64,000 nucleotides of DNA from Pseudomonas gozinkensis (GCF_014863585.1 NZ_CP062253.1:682001-746000); one strand, 5' to 3'. Counted from the stretch's first letter, positions 1 through 11,960 are shown. The notes: generated by a model not told the origin, from the letters alone. Made by a program: numbers and translations.

Positions 1-1
1 G

Positions 2-1168
2 TTGTCGGCGGCGCTGCATCTGTTGGAAAAGGGCAAAAGCGTCTGCGTGCTCGAAGCCCATCGCGCCGGGCATGGCGGGTCCGGACGCAACGTCGGGCTG
101 GTCAACGCCGGGATGTGGATTGCGCCGGACGAGATCGAGGCCGGTTTCGGCGAGGCGGTCGGCAGTCAGCTCAACCGCATGCTCGGTGCGGCGCCGGCGC
201 TGGTGTTCAGCCTTGTGGATAAATACAACATCGATTGCCAGTTGCGCCGCGAAGGCACCCTGCACATGGCGCACAACGCCAAGGGCGAGGCGGATCTGCG
301 CAGTCGTGAAGAACAGTGGAAACGCCGGGGTGCGCCGGTCGAACTGCTGACCGGCAAGGCCTGTGAACAGGCGACCGGTACACAGAAGATTGCCGCCGCG
401 CTGCTTGACCGGCGTGCCGGAACGCTCAATCCGATGGCTTATGTCACCGGGCTGGCCAACGCTGTCATTAAGCTTGGCGGAAAGATGTTCGATCATTCCC
501 CGGTCGCGCGTCTTGAGCGTCAGGGCCAGCAATGGTCGGTGCAGACCGTGCAGGGTTCGGTGCTCGCCGAACAAGTGGTGATCGCCTCCAACGCCTACAC
601 CGAAGGCGACTGGACCGAACTCAAGCGCAATTTCTTCCCCGGTTATTACTATCAGGTCGCTTCGGTGCCGCTCACCGAAGACGCTGCCCATGAAATCCTC
701 CCGGGCGGGCAGGGCTCGTGGGATACCCGTCAGGTGCTGAGCAGCATTCGCCGCGACAAGGACGGTCGTCTGTTGCTGGGCAGCCTCGGCAACGGCAATC
801 AGAAACCGACCTGGTTCCTCAAGGCCTGGGCCGACCGGGTGCAGCAGCATTACTTCCCCAACCTCAAACCCGTGGAGTGGGAATGCACCTGGACCGGGCG
901 CATTGCTTTCACTCCCGATCATCTGATGCGCCTGTTCGAACCAGCGCCGGGACTGGTGGCCGTCACCGGTTACAACGGTCGTGGCGTGACCACCGGCACC
1001 GTGGTCGGCAAGGCCTTCGCCGATTACCTGTGTAACGGAAATCCTCAGGCGTTGCCGATTCCCTTTGCACCGATGCAGCCTCTGGCGGGTGTGGGTTTGC
1101 GCAGTTGTCTATACGAGGCCGGGTTCTCGCTGTATCACGCGGGCCAGTGCCTGCGCATTGTCATTTGA
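2..1168 (+). CDS. FAD-dependent oxidoreductase, DAO family (5' truncated)
   Basis: Flavin-dependent amine or amino-acid oxidase of the D-amino-acid oxidase/PuuB-like family. The window cuts off the N-terminus: the usual GxGxxG nucleotide-binding loop is missing and the first visible residues (SAALHLLEKG, then VLEA followed by GSGRNVGL) are the helix and second strand of the FAD Rossmann fold. The C-terminal part has the family's FTPDHLMRLFEPAPG and VTGYNGRGVTTGT segments that close over the FAD. The codon shown as the first residue is an internal TTG, not a start. The stop is at 1166-1168. The substrate cannot be told; the neighbouring amino-acid importer fits amino-acid or polyamine catabolism, but a regulatory gap separates them. 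Confidence 0.8.
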   Translation: MSAALHLLEKGKSVCVLEAHRAGHGGSGRNVGLVNAGMWIAPDEIEAGFGEAVGSQLNRMLGAAPALVFSLVDKYNIDCQLRREGTLHMAHNAKGEADLRSREEQWKRRGAPVELLTGKACEQATGTQKIAAALLDRRAGTLNPMAYVTGLANAVIKLGGKMFDHSPVARLERQGQQWSVQTVQGSVLAEQVVIASNAYTEGDWTELKRNFFPGYYYQVASVPLTEDAAHEILPGGQGSWDTRQVLSSIRRDKDGRLLLGSLGNGNQKPTWFLKAWADRVQQHYFPNLKPVEWECTWTGRIAFTPDHLMRLFEPAPGLVAVTGYNGRGVTTGTVVGKAFADYLCNGNPQALPIPFAPMQPLAGVGLRSCLYEAGFSLYHAGQCLRIVI

Positions 1169-1459
1169 GTGTTGAAATATGTTGCGTGAAGCGGCGCTTT
1201 TCGGCGTAGCGACTAGCCTGTAATGGTGCGGGTTGTAGCAGTCCCGCACCAGCAGTGTGCAGTTCGGTGACGCGGGCTGTTACAGGCTGGTTGCACGTCG
1301 TTTGGTGCCGCGGTTGCAATGATGGCGCGTGCGGGTTGCGCCTGAAAAAATAACTGGTTTCACCTTCCGCGGTTTAGACGGTTGCACGCCCAATGAAAAT
1401 GGGAACGAAACAGTCGAAATAACAAGAAAGCAGCGACTTTTTGAAGAATAAAAAACCGA
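1169..1459. other. Intergenic upstream region of the amino-acid importer
   Basis: No credible gene. It holds A-rich sequence from about 1385 to 1458 just ahead of the sigma-54 promoter. Two TGCAC half-sites lie at about 1292 and 1383. The first is followed by GGTGC at 1304-1308, which resembles an NtrC site but with a spacer one base too long, so it is only suggestive. Confidence 0.4.
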
Positions 1460-1475
1460 TGGCACGGCCCTTGCT
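1460..1475 (+). promoter_or_regulatory. Sigma-54 (RpoN) promoter for the amino-acid ABC transporter
   Basis: TGGCACG, four bases, then TTGCT: an exact match to the -24/-12 consensus TGGCACG-N4-TTGCW. The -24 GG and -12 GC have the required spacing. The expected start of transcription is near 1486, about 45 bases before the ATG at 1533. It implies activation by an enhancer-binding protein such as NtrC. Confidence 0.85.
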
Positions 1476-1532
1476 CTGAGCATTCAAGTGAAGTCGCAGT
1501 GCCAACTAAAAAAAACCTTGGAGCACCACCTC

Positions 1533-2666
1533 ATGTCCCAGACGTTTTACAAGAAAGGCTTTCTGGCCCTCGCAGTGGCTACTGCGCTGGGTGTTTCTGC
1601 GTTTGCACAAGCTGATGTGAAAATCGGTGTGGCGGGTCCGATGACGGGCGCCAACGCGGCATTTGGCGAACAGTACATGAAAGGGGCACAAGCGGCGGCC
1701 GACGCGGTCAACGCGGCGGGCGGCGTCAACGGGGAGAAGATCGTCCTGGTCAAGGGCGATGACGCCTGCGAGCCGAAACAGGCGGTGACGGTCGCCAAGG
1801 ACCTCACCAACCAGAAAGTCGCCGGTGTGGTCGGCCACTTCTGCTCGTCCTCCACCATTCCTGCGTCCGAGATCTACGACGAAGCCGGCATCATCGCGAT
1901 CACCCCGGGTTCCACCAACCCGCAAGTGACCGAGCGCGGCCTGAGCGCCATGTTCCGTATGTGCGGCCGTGACGACCAGCAAGGCATCGTGGCCGGCGAC
2001 TACATCGTCGACGTGCTAAAGGGCAAGAAAGTGGCCGTGCTGCACGACAAGGACACCTACGGTCAGGGCCTGGCCGATGCGACCAAGGCTCAACTGGAAA
2101 AACGCGGCGTGAAGCCGGTGCTGTACGAAGGCCTGACCCGTGGCGAGAAAGACTTCAGCGCCGTGGTCACCAAGATCCGTGCGGCCGGTGCCGACGTGGT
2201 CTACTTCGGCGGCCTGCACCCGGAAGCCGGTCCACTGGTCAAACAACTGCGTACCGAAGGCCTGAAAGACGTGAAGTTCATGTCTGACGACGGCATCGTG
2301 ACCGACGAACTGGTGACCACCGCCGGCGGCCCGCAATACGTCGACGGCGTGCTGATGACCTTCGGCGCCGACCCGCGCCTGCTGCCGGAAAGCAAGACGG
2401 TTGTGGATGCCTTCCGCAAGGCCGGCACCGAGCCTGAAGGCTACACCCTGTACGCCTACGCTTCGGTTCAGGCACTGGCCGCCGGCTTCAATGGCGCCAA
2501 GTCCAACAAGGGCGAAGACGCTGCCAAATGGCTGAAAGCCAACCCTGTGAAAACCGTGATGGGCGAGAAGACCTGGGACGCCAAGGGCGACCTGAAAGTC
2601 TCCGACTACGTGGTTTACCAGTGGGACAAGGACGGCAAATATCACCAGCTGGAAAAACAGAAATAA
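1533..2666 (+). CDS. Branched-chain amino acid-type ABC transporter substrate-binding protein
   Basis: Periplasmic receptor of a HAAT-family importer (LivJ/LivK/BraC type), 377 aa. It has a signal peptide (residues 1-23, ending AFAQA) and the type-I binding-protein fold: VKIGVAGPMTG at the start of lobe 1, then GHFCSSSTIPAS with a serine/threonine cluster that typically contacts the ligand amino and carboxyl groups. An in-frame ATG exists upstream at 1488, but the ATG at 1533 has GGAG nine bases before it and begins a proper signal peptide, so I use it. First gene of a five-gene transporter set; a repeat and about 230 bp separate it from livH. The sequence differs from my memory of BraC and looks more like the second Pseudomonas system (PA4913 type), so the exact amino acid is uncertain. 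Confidence 0.88.
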   Translation: MSQTFYKKGFLALAVATALGVSAFAQADVKIGVAGPMTGANAAFGEQYMKGAQAAADAVNAAGGVNGEKIVLVKGDDACEPKQAVTVAKDLTNQKVAGVVGHFCSSSTIPASEIYDEAGIIAITPGSTNPQVTERGLSAMFRMCGRDDQQGIVAGDYIVDVLKGKKVAVLHDKDTYGQGLADATKAQLEKRGVKPVLYEGLTRGEKDFSAVVTKIRAAGADVVYFGGLHPEAGPLVKQLRTEGLKDVKFMSDDGIVTDELVTTAGGPQYVDGVLMTFGADPRLLPESKTVVDAFRKAGTEPEGYTLYAYASVQALAAGFNGAKSNKGEDAAKWLKANPVKTVMGEKTWDAKGDLKVSDYVVYQWDKDGKYHQLEKQK

Positions 2667-2697
2667 CGGCACCTGATCAACCGGACGCCACATTCCC

Positions 2698-2790
2698 TGT
2701 GGGAGCGGGCTTGCCCGCGATGACGGCCTGACAGTCGACAACTTTGTTGAATGTTCTACCGCTATCGCTGGCAAGCCAGCTCCCACAAGG
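2698..2790. repeat. REP pair between substrate-binding gene and livH
   Basis: Two convergent copies of the roughly 24-bp REP core (GTGGGAGC with palindromic arms, and its complement GCTCCCAC) about 40 bp apart. It lies inside the transporter operon, just after the binding-protein gene, where such repeats often stabilise the upstream mRNA. Confidence 0.85.
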
Positions 2791-2895
2791 GGGCTGCGGT
2801 TTCCTGTCTGACATTGCTCCGACGTAAATCTGTATTTTTCCTAGAAGAACCGCGCGCCCCAGGGTGTGCAGGTTCTCACTGCGTGAGATTGCGTT

Positions 2896-3810
<915 letters not shown>

Positions 3811-3813
3811 GCG

Positions 3814-5115
3814 ATGTCTTCAACCACTACAAAATCCATCGATGTCAAAAAAAGCCTGGTTGAGGCGATTCTCGCCGGTCTGATCGCCCTGATCGTGTTC
3901 GGGCCGATTGTCGGCGTGGTTCTCGACGGCTACAGCTTCAACCTCGAACCGACCCGCGTGGCGTGGATCATCGCCATCGTCATGGCTGGCCGCTTTGCCC
4001 TCAGCCTGTTCCTGCAAACCCCCAAGGGGCTGCGCATTCTCGAAGGATTCGAGAGCACCGGTTCCGGCGTGCACGTGTTGCCCGCCGATCACAAATCCCG
4101 CCTGCGCTGGATCATCCCGCTGCTGATCGTGCTCGCCGTGGCCGTGCCGTTCGTGTCCAACTCCTACCTGCTGGGCGTGGTCATCCTCGGTTTGATCTAC
4201 GTGCTGCTGGGGCTGGGACTGAACATCGTGGTCGGTCTGGCCGGCCTGCTCGACCTCGGTTATGTGGCGTTCTACGCCATCGGTGCCTACGGTCTGGCGC
4301 TCGGTTATCAGTACCTCGGGCTGGGCTTCTGGACCGTGCTGCCGCTGGCGGCGATCACCGCTGGCCTTGCCGGTTGCATCCTCGGTTTCCCGGTACTGCG
4401 CCTGCACGGCGACTACCTGGCGATCGTGACCCTAGGCTTCGGTGAAATCATTCGTCTGGTGCTCAACAACTGGCTGTCCCTGACCGGCGGCCCGAACGGC
4501 ATGCCGGCGCCACTGCCGACCTTCTTCGGTCTGGAATTCGGCAAGCGGGCGAAGGATGGCGGGGTACCGTTTCACGAGTTCTTCGGCATCGCCTACAACC
4601 CGGATGTGAAGTATTACTTCATCTATGCGGTGCTGTTCCTGGTGGTGCTGGCCGTGCTTTACATCAAGCACCGTCTGGTGAAGATGCCGGTCGGCCGCGC
4701 CTGGGAAGCCCTGCGTGAAGACGAGATCGCCTGCCGCTCGATGGGCCTCAACCACGTGCTGGTCAAGCTCTCGGCGTTCACCATCGGTGCATCCACGGCG
4801 GGTCTGGCGGGTGTGTTCTTCGCCACCTACCAAGGCTTCGTCAACCCGACTTCGTTCACCTTCTTCGAATCGGCATTGATCCTCGCCATCGTGGTGCTCG
4901 GCGGCATGGGCTCGACCATCGGTGTGGTGATCGCAGCGTTCGTGCTGACCGTCGCCCCGGAACTGCTGCGCGGCTTCGCCGAATACCGCGTGTTGCTGTT
5001 CGGGATCCTGATGGTGTTGATGATGATCTGGCGACCTCGCGGGCTGATCCGCATCAGCCGCACCGGGGTCACTCCACGCAAAGGTGCCATTCACTATGAG
5101 AGGACTGCGCCATGA
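3814..5115 (+). CDS. livM: High-affinity branched-chain amino acid ABC transporter permease LivM
   Basis: Second permease of the importer, 433 aa. Residues 1 to about 110 form the N-terminal extension with extra membrane segments found in LivM proteins (DUF3382-like). The core permease follows, with GLNIVVGLAGLLDLGYVAFYA and the ATPase-contact loop AWEALREDEIACRSMGLN. VVLGGMGSTIGVVIAA closes the fold. The stop overlaps the livG start as ATGA, a sign of translational coupling. Confidence 0.93.
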   Translation: MSSTTTKSIDVKKSLVEAILAGLIALIVFGPIVGVVLDGYSFNLEPTRVAWIIAIVMAGRFALSLFLQTPKGLRILEGFESTGSGVHVLPADHKSRLRWIIPLLIVLAVAVPFVSNSYLLGVVILGLIYVLLGLGLNIVVGLAGLLDLGYVAFYAIGAYGLALGYQYLGLGFWTVLPLAAITAGLAGCILGFPVLRLHGDYLAIVTLGFGEIIRLVLNNWLSLTGGPNGMPAPLPTFFGLEFGKRAKDGGVPFHEFFGIAYNPDVKYYFIYAVLFLVVLAVLYIKHRLVKMPVGRAWEALREDEIACRSMGLNHVLVKLSAFTIGASTAGLAGVFFATYQGFVNPTSFTFFESALILAIVVLGGMGSTIGVVIAAFVLTVAPELLRGFAEYRVLLFGILMVLMMIWRPRGLIRISRTGVTPRKGAIHYERTAP

Positions 5116-5984
5116 GTGAAGTCGTACTCTCTGTTGAAAAACTGATGATGCACTTCGGTGGCATCAAGGCCTTGAGCGATGTCAGCCTGAAGGTCAAACG
5201 CAACTCGATTTTCGCCCTGATCGGCCCCAACGGCGCCGGCAAGACCACGGTGTTCAACTGCCTGACCGGGTTCTACAAGGCCTCCGGCGGCAAAATCGAA
5301 CTCAACGTGCGCGGCCAGCAGACCAACGTCATCCAGCTGCTGGGCGAGTCGTTCAAACCAACCGACTTCGTCTCGCCGAAAAACTTTGCCAGTCGCCTGT
5401 ATTACAAGATGTTCGGCGGCACCCACCTGGTGAACCGCGCGGGCCTGGCCCGGACGTTCCAGAACATTCGCCTGTTCAAGGAAATGTCGGTGCTGGAAAA
5501 CCTGCTGGTGGCCCAGCACATGTGGGTCAACCGCAACATGTTGGCCGGTATCCTCAACACCAAGGGCTATCGCAAGGCCGAAAGCGACGCGCTGGACTGC
5601 GCGTTCTACTGGCTGGAAGTGGTGGATCTGGTGGACTGCGCCAACCGTCTGGCCGGTGAACTGTCCTACGGCCAGCAACGCCGTCTGGAAATCGCCCGGG
5701 CCATGTGCACCCGGCCGCAGATCATCTGCCTGGACGAACCGGCCGCCGGCCTCAACCCTCAGGAAACCGAAGCGCTGAGCGCGATGATCCGGCTGCTGCG
5801 CGACGAGCACGATCTGACCGTGGTGCTGATCGAACACGACATGGGCATGGTAATGAGCATTTCCGATCACATCGTGGTGCTGGACCACGGCATCGTCATC
5901 GCCGAGGGCGGTCCGGATGCCATTCGTAACGATCCGAAAGTGATCGCTGCCTACCTGGGCGCCGACGAAGAGGAAGTCGTATGA
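5112..5984 (+). CDS. livG: Branched-chain amino acid ABC transporter ATP-binding protein LivG
   Basis: Cytoplasmic ATPase, 290 aa. It has a Walker A at GPNGAGKTT (about residue 37), the Q-loop region ARTFQNIRLF, the signature LSYGQQRRLEIA, Walker B with ICLDEPAAGLNP and the H-loop VVLIEHDMG. The long insert between Walker A and the Q-loop is usual for LivG/BraF. It overlaps livM at its start and livF at its end, each by ATGA, so the stoichiometry of the two ATPases is probably translationally linked. Confidence 0.94.
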   Translation: MSEVVLSVEKLMMHFGGIKALSDVSLKVKRNSIFALIGPNGAGKTTVFNCLTGFYKASGGKIELNVRGQQTNVIQLLGESFKPTDFVSPKNFASRLYYKMFGGTHLVNRAGLARTFQNIRLFKEMSVLENLLVAQHMWVNRNMLAGILNTKGYRKAESDALDCAFYWLEVVDLVDCANRLAGELSYGQQRRLEIARAMCTRPQIICLDEPAAGLNPQETEALSAMIRLLRDEHDLTVVLIEHDMGMVMSISDHIVVLDHGIVIAEGGPDAIRNDPKVIAAYLGADEEEVV

Positions 5985-6697
5985 CGCAACCCATCCTCGA
6001 ACTCAAGGATCTGGACGTGTTCTACGGCCCGATCCAGGCCCTCAAAGGCGTTTCGCTGCAGATCAACGAAGGGGAAACCGTCAGCCTGATCGGCTCCAAC
6101 GGTGCCGGCAAATCCACACTGCTGATGTCGATCTTCGGCCAGCCACGGGCGGCGGGCGGGCAGATCCTCTATCAGGGCGTGGACATTACCCACAAGTCAT
6201 CGCACTACATCGCTTCCAACGGCATCGCGCAGTCGCCGGAAGGGCGGCGGGTGTTCCCCGACATGACTGTCGAGGAAAACCTGCTGATGGGCACCATCCC
6301 GATTGGCGACAAATACGCCAAGGAAGACATGCAGCGCATGTTCGAGCTGTTCCCGCGGCTCGAAGAGCGCCGTACTCAGCGTGCAATGACCATGTCCGGC
6401 GGCGAGCAGCAGATGCTCGCCATCGCCCGGGCGCTGATGAGTCGGCCCAAGCTGTTGCTGCTGGATGAGCCAAGCCTGGGGCTGGCGCCGATCGTGGTGA
6501 AACAGATCTTCGCCACCCTGCGGGAACTGGCGAAAACCGGCATGACCATTTTCCTCGTCGAACAGAACGCCAACCATGCATTGAAGCTGTCCGACCGGGC
6601 GTACGTGATGGTCAACGGCGAGATCCGCCTGACGGGCACCGGCAAGGAGCTGCTGGTGAACGAGGAGGTGCGTAACGCTTACCTCGGCGGTCACTGA
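5981..6697 (+). CDS. livF: Branched-chain amino acid ABC transporter ATP-binding protein LivF
   Basis: Second ATPase of the importer, 238 aa, forming a heterodimer with LivG. Walker A is GSNGAGKSTL, the signature is MSGGEQQMLAIARAL, Walker B is LLLLDEPSLGLAP, and the H-loop reads IFLVEQNANHAL. The segment GIAQSPEGRRVFPDMTVEENLLMG is characteristic of LivF/BraG. It is the last gene of the operon; a strong terminator follows 18 bp after its stop. Confidence 0.94.
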   Translation: MTQPILELKDLDVFYGPIQALKGVSLQINEGETVSLIGSNGAGKSTLLMSIFGQPRAAGGQILYQGVDITHKSSHYIASNGIAQSPEGRRVFPDMTVEENLLMGTIPIGDKYAKEDMQRMFELFPRLEERRTQRAMTMSGGEQQMLAIARALMSRPKLLLLDEPSLGLAPIVVKQIFATLRELAKTGMTIFLVEQNANHALKLSDRAYVMVNGEIRLTGTGKELLVNEEVRNAYLGGH

Positions 6698-6715
6698 TCG
6701 CTTGAAGTTGTCCAC

Positions 6716-6747
6716 AAGCCCCGATGCGCGAGTGTCGGGGCTTTTTT
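6716..6747 (+). terminator. Rho-independent terminator after livF
   Basis: A 9-bp perfect stem (AAGCCCCGA paired with TCGGGGCTT) with a 10-base loop, followed directly by a run of T. It ends the transporter operon. Confidence 0.9.
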
Positions 6748-8201
<1,454 letters not shown>

Positions 8202-8217
8202 AACCTTGTAACGGCTA

Positions 8218-8284
8218 TTCGCGAGCAAGCTCGCTCCCACATGAGACCGCGATCAACTGTGGGAGCGAGCTTGCTCGCGAAGGG
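8218..8284. repeat. REP pair
   Basis: Two inverted copies of the REP core (GCGAGCAAGCTCGCTCCCAC and its complement) with a spacer of about 17 bp. They can fold into one long hairpin after the SDR gene. Confidence 0.88.
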
Positions 8285-8376
8285 GCCGGAACAGGCAAAA
8301 TCCCCGCATGGGGTAGACTCCTCACTCAACAACCCCACCGCACCCTGCGGTTTTCAAGGTTTTTCGAGGAGTTCAA

Positions 8377-9282
8377 GTGAGTAACCGTGGTGAGCAGTCG
8401 CTGCTCAAACAATCGACCATCCTGATGTTGGCCGTGTCGATCGCCGGGATCGCCACCGGTTTTGTTTCGGGTTCCCAGTCCATCCTGTTCGATGGCTTTT
8501 TTTCGTTGATTGCAACGTTCATCAAAGTCCTGATGCTGATCACGGCGAAGCTGATCGCCAAGCAAAGCAACCAGCGCTTCCAGTTCGGCTTCTGGCATCT
8601 GGAGCCGATGGTGCTGCTGATCGAGGGCAGTTTCCTGCTGCTGATCGCAATCTACGCCTTTCTCAACGGCGTGTTCGGCATCATCAACGGCGGTCGTGAG
8701 ATCGAACTGGGGCTGGTGATCATCTACGCGGCGGTGTTCACCGTTGTCGAGTTCGCCTACTTCTTCTACGTCCGGCACCGCAATCGCACGCTCAAGTCGA
8801 GCCTGATCCAGTTCGACAACATCAGCTGGCTGGTGGACGCGATGCTGTCGGTGGGCCTGTTGATCAGTTTCCTCGCGGCGTTGCTGCTCAAGTCACAGGG
8901 TTATGGTGAGTGGGCGAAGTTTGTCGACCCGCTGATTCTCATCGTGCTGGCCCTGACCATGCTGCCACCGGCGTTCAAGATCCTCGGCCCGGCACTGCGT
9001 GACGTGCTCGGCATTGCGCCGGATACGCTGGACGATCAGGTGCGCCAGGTGATGGAGGCGGCGAAGGTCGAGCATGGTTTCGACGACTACGTGTCCTACG
9101 TGCAGAAGCACGGACGGGCGCGATTCATCGAGATTCATGTGGTGTTGCCGGCGGATTACGCGCTGAGCAGCGTCGCTCAGTTGGATGCGTTGCGGGAGGA
9201 AATCTCGGCGAAGCTGGGCAAACCGGATGCGGCACGGTGGTTGACCATCAGCTTTACGGGCGACAAAAAGTGGATCGCCTAG
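8377..9282 (+). CDS. Cation diffusion facilitator family transporter
   Basis: Inner-membrane divalent-metal/proton antiporter, 301 aa, with about six hydrophobic segments over the first 210 residues and a cytoplasmic C-terminal domain. SILFDGFFSL in helix 2 and the aspartate in QFDNISWLVDAMLS in helix 5 fit the metal site of CDF proteins. NQRFQFGFWHLEP is a typical loop. The C-terminal domain (AKVEHGFDDYVSYVQKHGRARFIEIHV) has the ferredoxin-like fold used for dimer formation. GTG start preceded by CGAGGAG. The metal (Zn, Fe, Mn or Co) cannot be read from the sequence, and no metal gene is adjacent. Confidence 0.85.
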   Translation: MSNRGEQSLLKQSTILMLAVSIAGIATGFVSGSQSILFDGFFSLIATFIKVLMLITAKLIAKQSNQRFQFGFWHLEPMVLLIEGSFLLLIAIYAFLNGVFGIINGGREIELGLVIIYAAVFTVVEFAYFFYVRHRNRTLKSSLIQFDNISWLVDAMLSVGLLISFLAALLLKSQGYGEWAKFVDPLILIVLALTMLPPAFKILGPALRDVLGIAPDTLDDQVRQVMEAAKVEHGFDDYVSYVQKHGRARFIEIHVVLPADYALSSVAQLDALREEISAKLGKPDAARWLTISFTGDKKWIA

Positions 9283-9296
9283 CGACCGCGTAAAGG

Positions 9297-9394
9297 CCTT
9301 CGCGAGCAGGCTCGCTCCCACGTTGGAATTGCGCCGAACAGACTATTTGTGAACCGCACAATCACCTGTGGGAGCGAGCTTGCTCGCGATAGCG
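9297..9394. repeat. REP pair
   Basis: Two inverted REP cores in the convergent gap between the cation transporter and the epimerase-family gene. Confidence 0.85.
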
Positions 9395-9403
9395 ATTGAA
9401 CAA

Positions 9404-10531
9404 TCAGCGCAGATAATCGGCGAGGCCGCGATAGCAGGTCGCCAAGTGATACGGCGTGGTCGACGGCATGTCCTTGCGGCTTACCTCGCCCTGGGCGTCA
9501 CGGCACTCGTGCCAGCCGCCGGCGTGCAGGAAGCGCTGTTGCAGCGCCTGCAACTGGCGCAGCACCGCGCTTTCACAGCCCGGACGCAACGTCAGGGCGC
9601 GCAGGTATTCGGCCTGGGCCCAGATGCGCTGGGTCGAATCCTTCCCGTGTCCTTGCGGATCAAGCATGGCCAGCACCGCACCGGTGTCGGCCTCGACGCC
9701 CTGTTGTTCGGTGAAGGCAAACGCACGATCCAGTGCCGCGTGCAGCTTCGACCCGCGCAACAGCGGCGAGGATTCGAGCAGGAAATACCATTCAAACTGA
9801 TGCCCCGGCTCAAACCAGTTATCCACAGCCCCCAGCGGCTTTTCCATCAACACGCCCTGTTGTGGTTCGATGAAGCGCTTGTGCATGGCTGTGCATAATT
9901 CGCTCAGCGCCTGCCGGGTCTGGGGATCTTCGCGAACGGCCAACGTGGCCAGGAAGGCTTCGGCCAGGTGCATCAGCGGGTTTTGCAGCGGGCCGGTTTC
10001 CAGCGTGATCCAGTCGCGGTCGAGGCAGGCTTCGTAGAGGCCGTCGCCCGTTGCGAATCGCCGGCCAATGACTTCCAGCGCGGCGTTCAGGGTCGATTCC
10101 ACCAACGGTTCGCGAGACTTGTCCCAATAGTGGGCGCAGGCGAACAGGATGAAGGCGTGGGTGTAGAGGTCCTTGCGCTGATCCAGCGGTTTGCCCTGCG
10201 GATCGATGCTGTAGAACCAGCCGCCGTGCTCGGCATCGTGGAAGTGCCGTTGCAGGGAACGGAACAGCGCAGCCGCGCGGGCTTCGGCGTTATCCACAAC
10301 CCCGATCAGGCTGGAAAACAGGTACAGCTGCCGTGCGCAGGCCATGGCCCGATAGCGCTGCGGCGGCAGCGGCTGATGCGCGGCGTCCAGCGCCTCGTAA
10401 GGCAGCGCCATGTCGGCGTTCCAGCCCGGTCCTTGCCAGAGGGGCACGATCACGTTCAGAAAGTGCTGTTGCACTTCACCGAACAGGGCGGTCAGTTCAG
10501 GCAGGGAGGTGGAGCGGGAAGCGTGGGGCAT
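9404..10531 (-). CDS. AGE family epimerase/isomerase
   Basis: Member of the N-acylglucosamine 2-epimerase superfamily, an (alpha/alpha)6 barrel of 375 aa. Family features seen are RQLYLFSSLIGV, FHDAEHGGWFYSID, the TLYTHAFILFACAHY-like stretch and WFEPGHQFEWYFLL, whose histidine is one of the paired catalytic residues. Bacterial relatives interconvert mannose and fructose or N-acyl sugars; mannose isomerase (YihS/ManI-like) is the likeliest activity, but this is inference. It stands alone on the minus strand between two repeat clusters. Confidence 0.82.
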   Translation of the reverse strand: MPHASRSTSLPELTALFGEVQQHFLNVIVPLWQGPGWNADMALPYEALDAAHQPLPPQRYRAMACARQLYLFSSLIGVVDNAEARAAALFRSLQRHFHDAEHGGWFYSIDPQGKPLDQRKDLYTHAFILFACAHYWDKSREPLVESTLNAALEVIGRRFATGDGLYEACLDRDWITLETGPLQNPLMHLAEAFLATLAVREDPQTRQALSELCTAMHKRFIEPQQGVLMEKPLGAVDNWFEPGHQFEWYFLLESSPLLRGSKLHAALDRAFAFTEQQGVEADTGAVLAMLDPQGHGKDSTQRIWAQAEYLRALTLRPGCESAVLRQLQALQQRFLHAGGWHECRDAQGEVSRKDMPSTTPYHLATCYRGLADYLR

Positions 10532-10615
10532 GGGCGGACGTCGTCACGGCAGGGGCGATTGCGCGACATGTTAACAGAGCGACAACCATTAGCGGCTTGG
10601 TGTCTGATCGGCCGT

Positions 10616-10724
10616 CATCGCTGGCAAGTCGAATCGTCGCACCGCAGCTCCCACAAATTACTCGGTGTAGCCACAATCGTGCGATCACCGAAGATCCCTG
10701 TGGGAGCTGGCTTGCCAGCGATGG
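10616..10724. repeat. REP pair, one copy interrupted
   Basis: The right copy (10699-10722) is intact. The left copy starts normally (CATCGCTGGCAAG) and ends normally (AGCTCCCACAA), but about 17 unrelated bases sit where the inner palindrome arm should be, so it can no longer form the usual hairpin. Confidence 0.7.
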
Positions 10725-10745
10725 GGCCGGATCAGGCGATAAAAA

Positions 10746-11318
10746 TCAGCCAGCCAACAACCACGCGCCCGTCACCGCCGAAGCCGCTCCGGCCAGTCGA
10801 ACCAGCGGTGCAGCAGCCTGAGGCAGAAAACGAACCACTGCATAACCCGCCGCATGCAGGGCCGCCGTCGCGACCACGAAACCGGCGGCATATGCCCACG
10901 GGCTCGACATGTCCGGCAGCTCCAGCCCATGGGCCACGCCATGAAACAGCGCAAACAGCGCCGTCGCCGCCACCGCCATCACCAGCGGCGGACGCACCGC
11001 CAGCGCCACCGCCAGACCCAGCGCCAGCACCGACGCGGCAATCCCGCTTTCCAGCGCCGGCAATTCCAGCCCTTCAAACCCGAGTAAACCGCCAATCAGC
11101 ATGGTGCCAACGAAGGTGCAGGGCAGCGCCCAGCGTGCGGCGCCTTGCTGCTGCGCCGCCCACAGACCGACGGCCAGCATCGCCAGCAAATGGTCGAGGC
11201 CGCCGATCGGGTGGCTGATGCCGGCCACCAGGCCAGAGTCGCCGTGGCCGGGGTGGGCGAAGGCCAGCGCCGGGGTCAGCAGCAGCGCGACGGCGCCGAG
11301 AATACGTTTGAGTGTCAT
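10746..11318 (-). CDS. ureJ: HupE/UreJ family nickel/cobalt transporter
   Basis: Membrane protein of 190 aa with a cleavable signal (MTLKRILGAVALLLTPALAFA) followed by HPGHGD, the conserved start of mature HupE/UreJ proteins, and HPIGGLDHLLAMLAVG, the family signature with His and Asp that bind Ni. About six membrane segments follow. It probably brings nickel across the inner membrane for urease. Last gene of the ureE-ureF-ureG-ureJ set, 27 bp after ureG. Confidence 0.9.
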   Translation of the reverse strand: MTLKRILGAVALLLTPALAFAHPGHGDSGLVAGISHPIGGLDHLLAMLAVGLWAAQQQGAARWALPCTFVGTMLIGGLLGFEGLELPALESGIAASVLALGLAVALAVRPPLVMAVAATALFALFHGVAHGLELPDMSSPWAYAAGFVVATAALHAAGYAVVRFLPQAAAPLVRLAGAASAVTGAWLLAG

Positions 11319-11345
11319 GGATAAGCTTCCTTGTTGATCAGTGAA

Positions 11346-11960
<615 letters not shown>

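Noticed and set aside
2698..2790. Possible CRISPR array made by the repeated GTGGGAGC units
   Set aside because: The units occur as isolated inverted pairs scattered through the window, not as regular direct repeats with spacers, and no cas genes are present.
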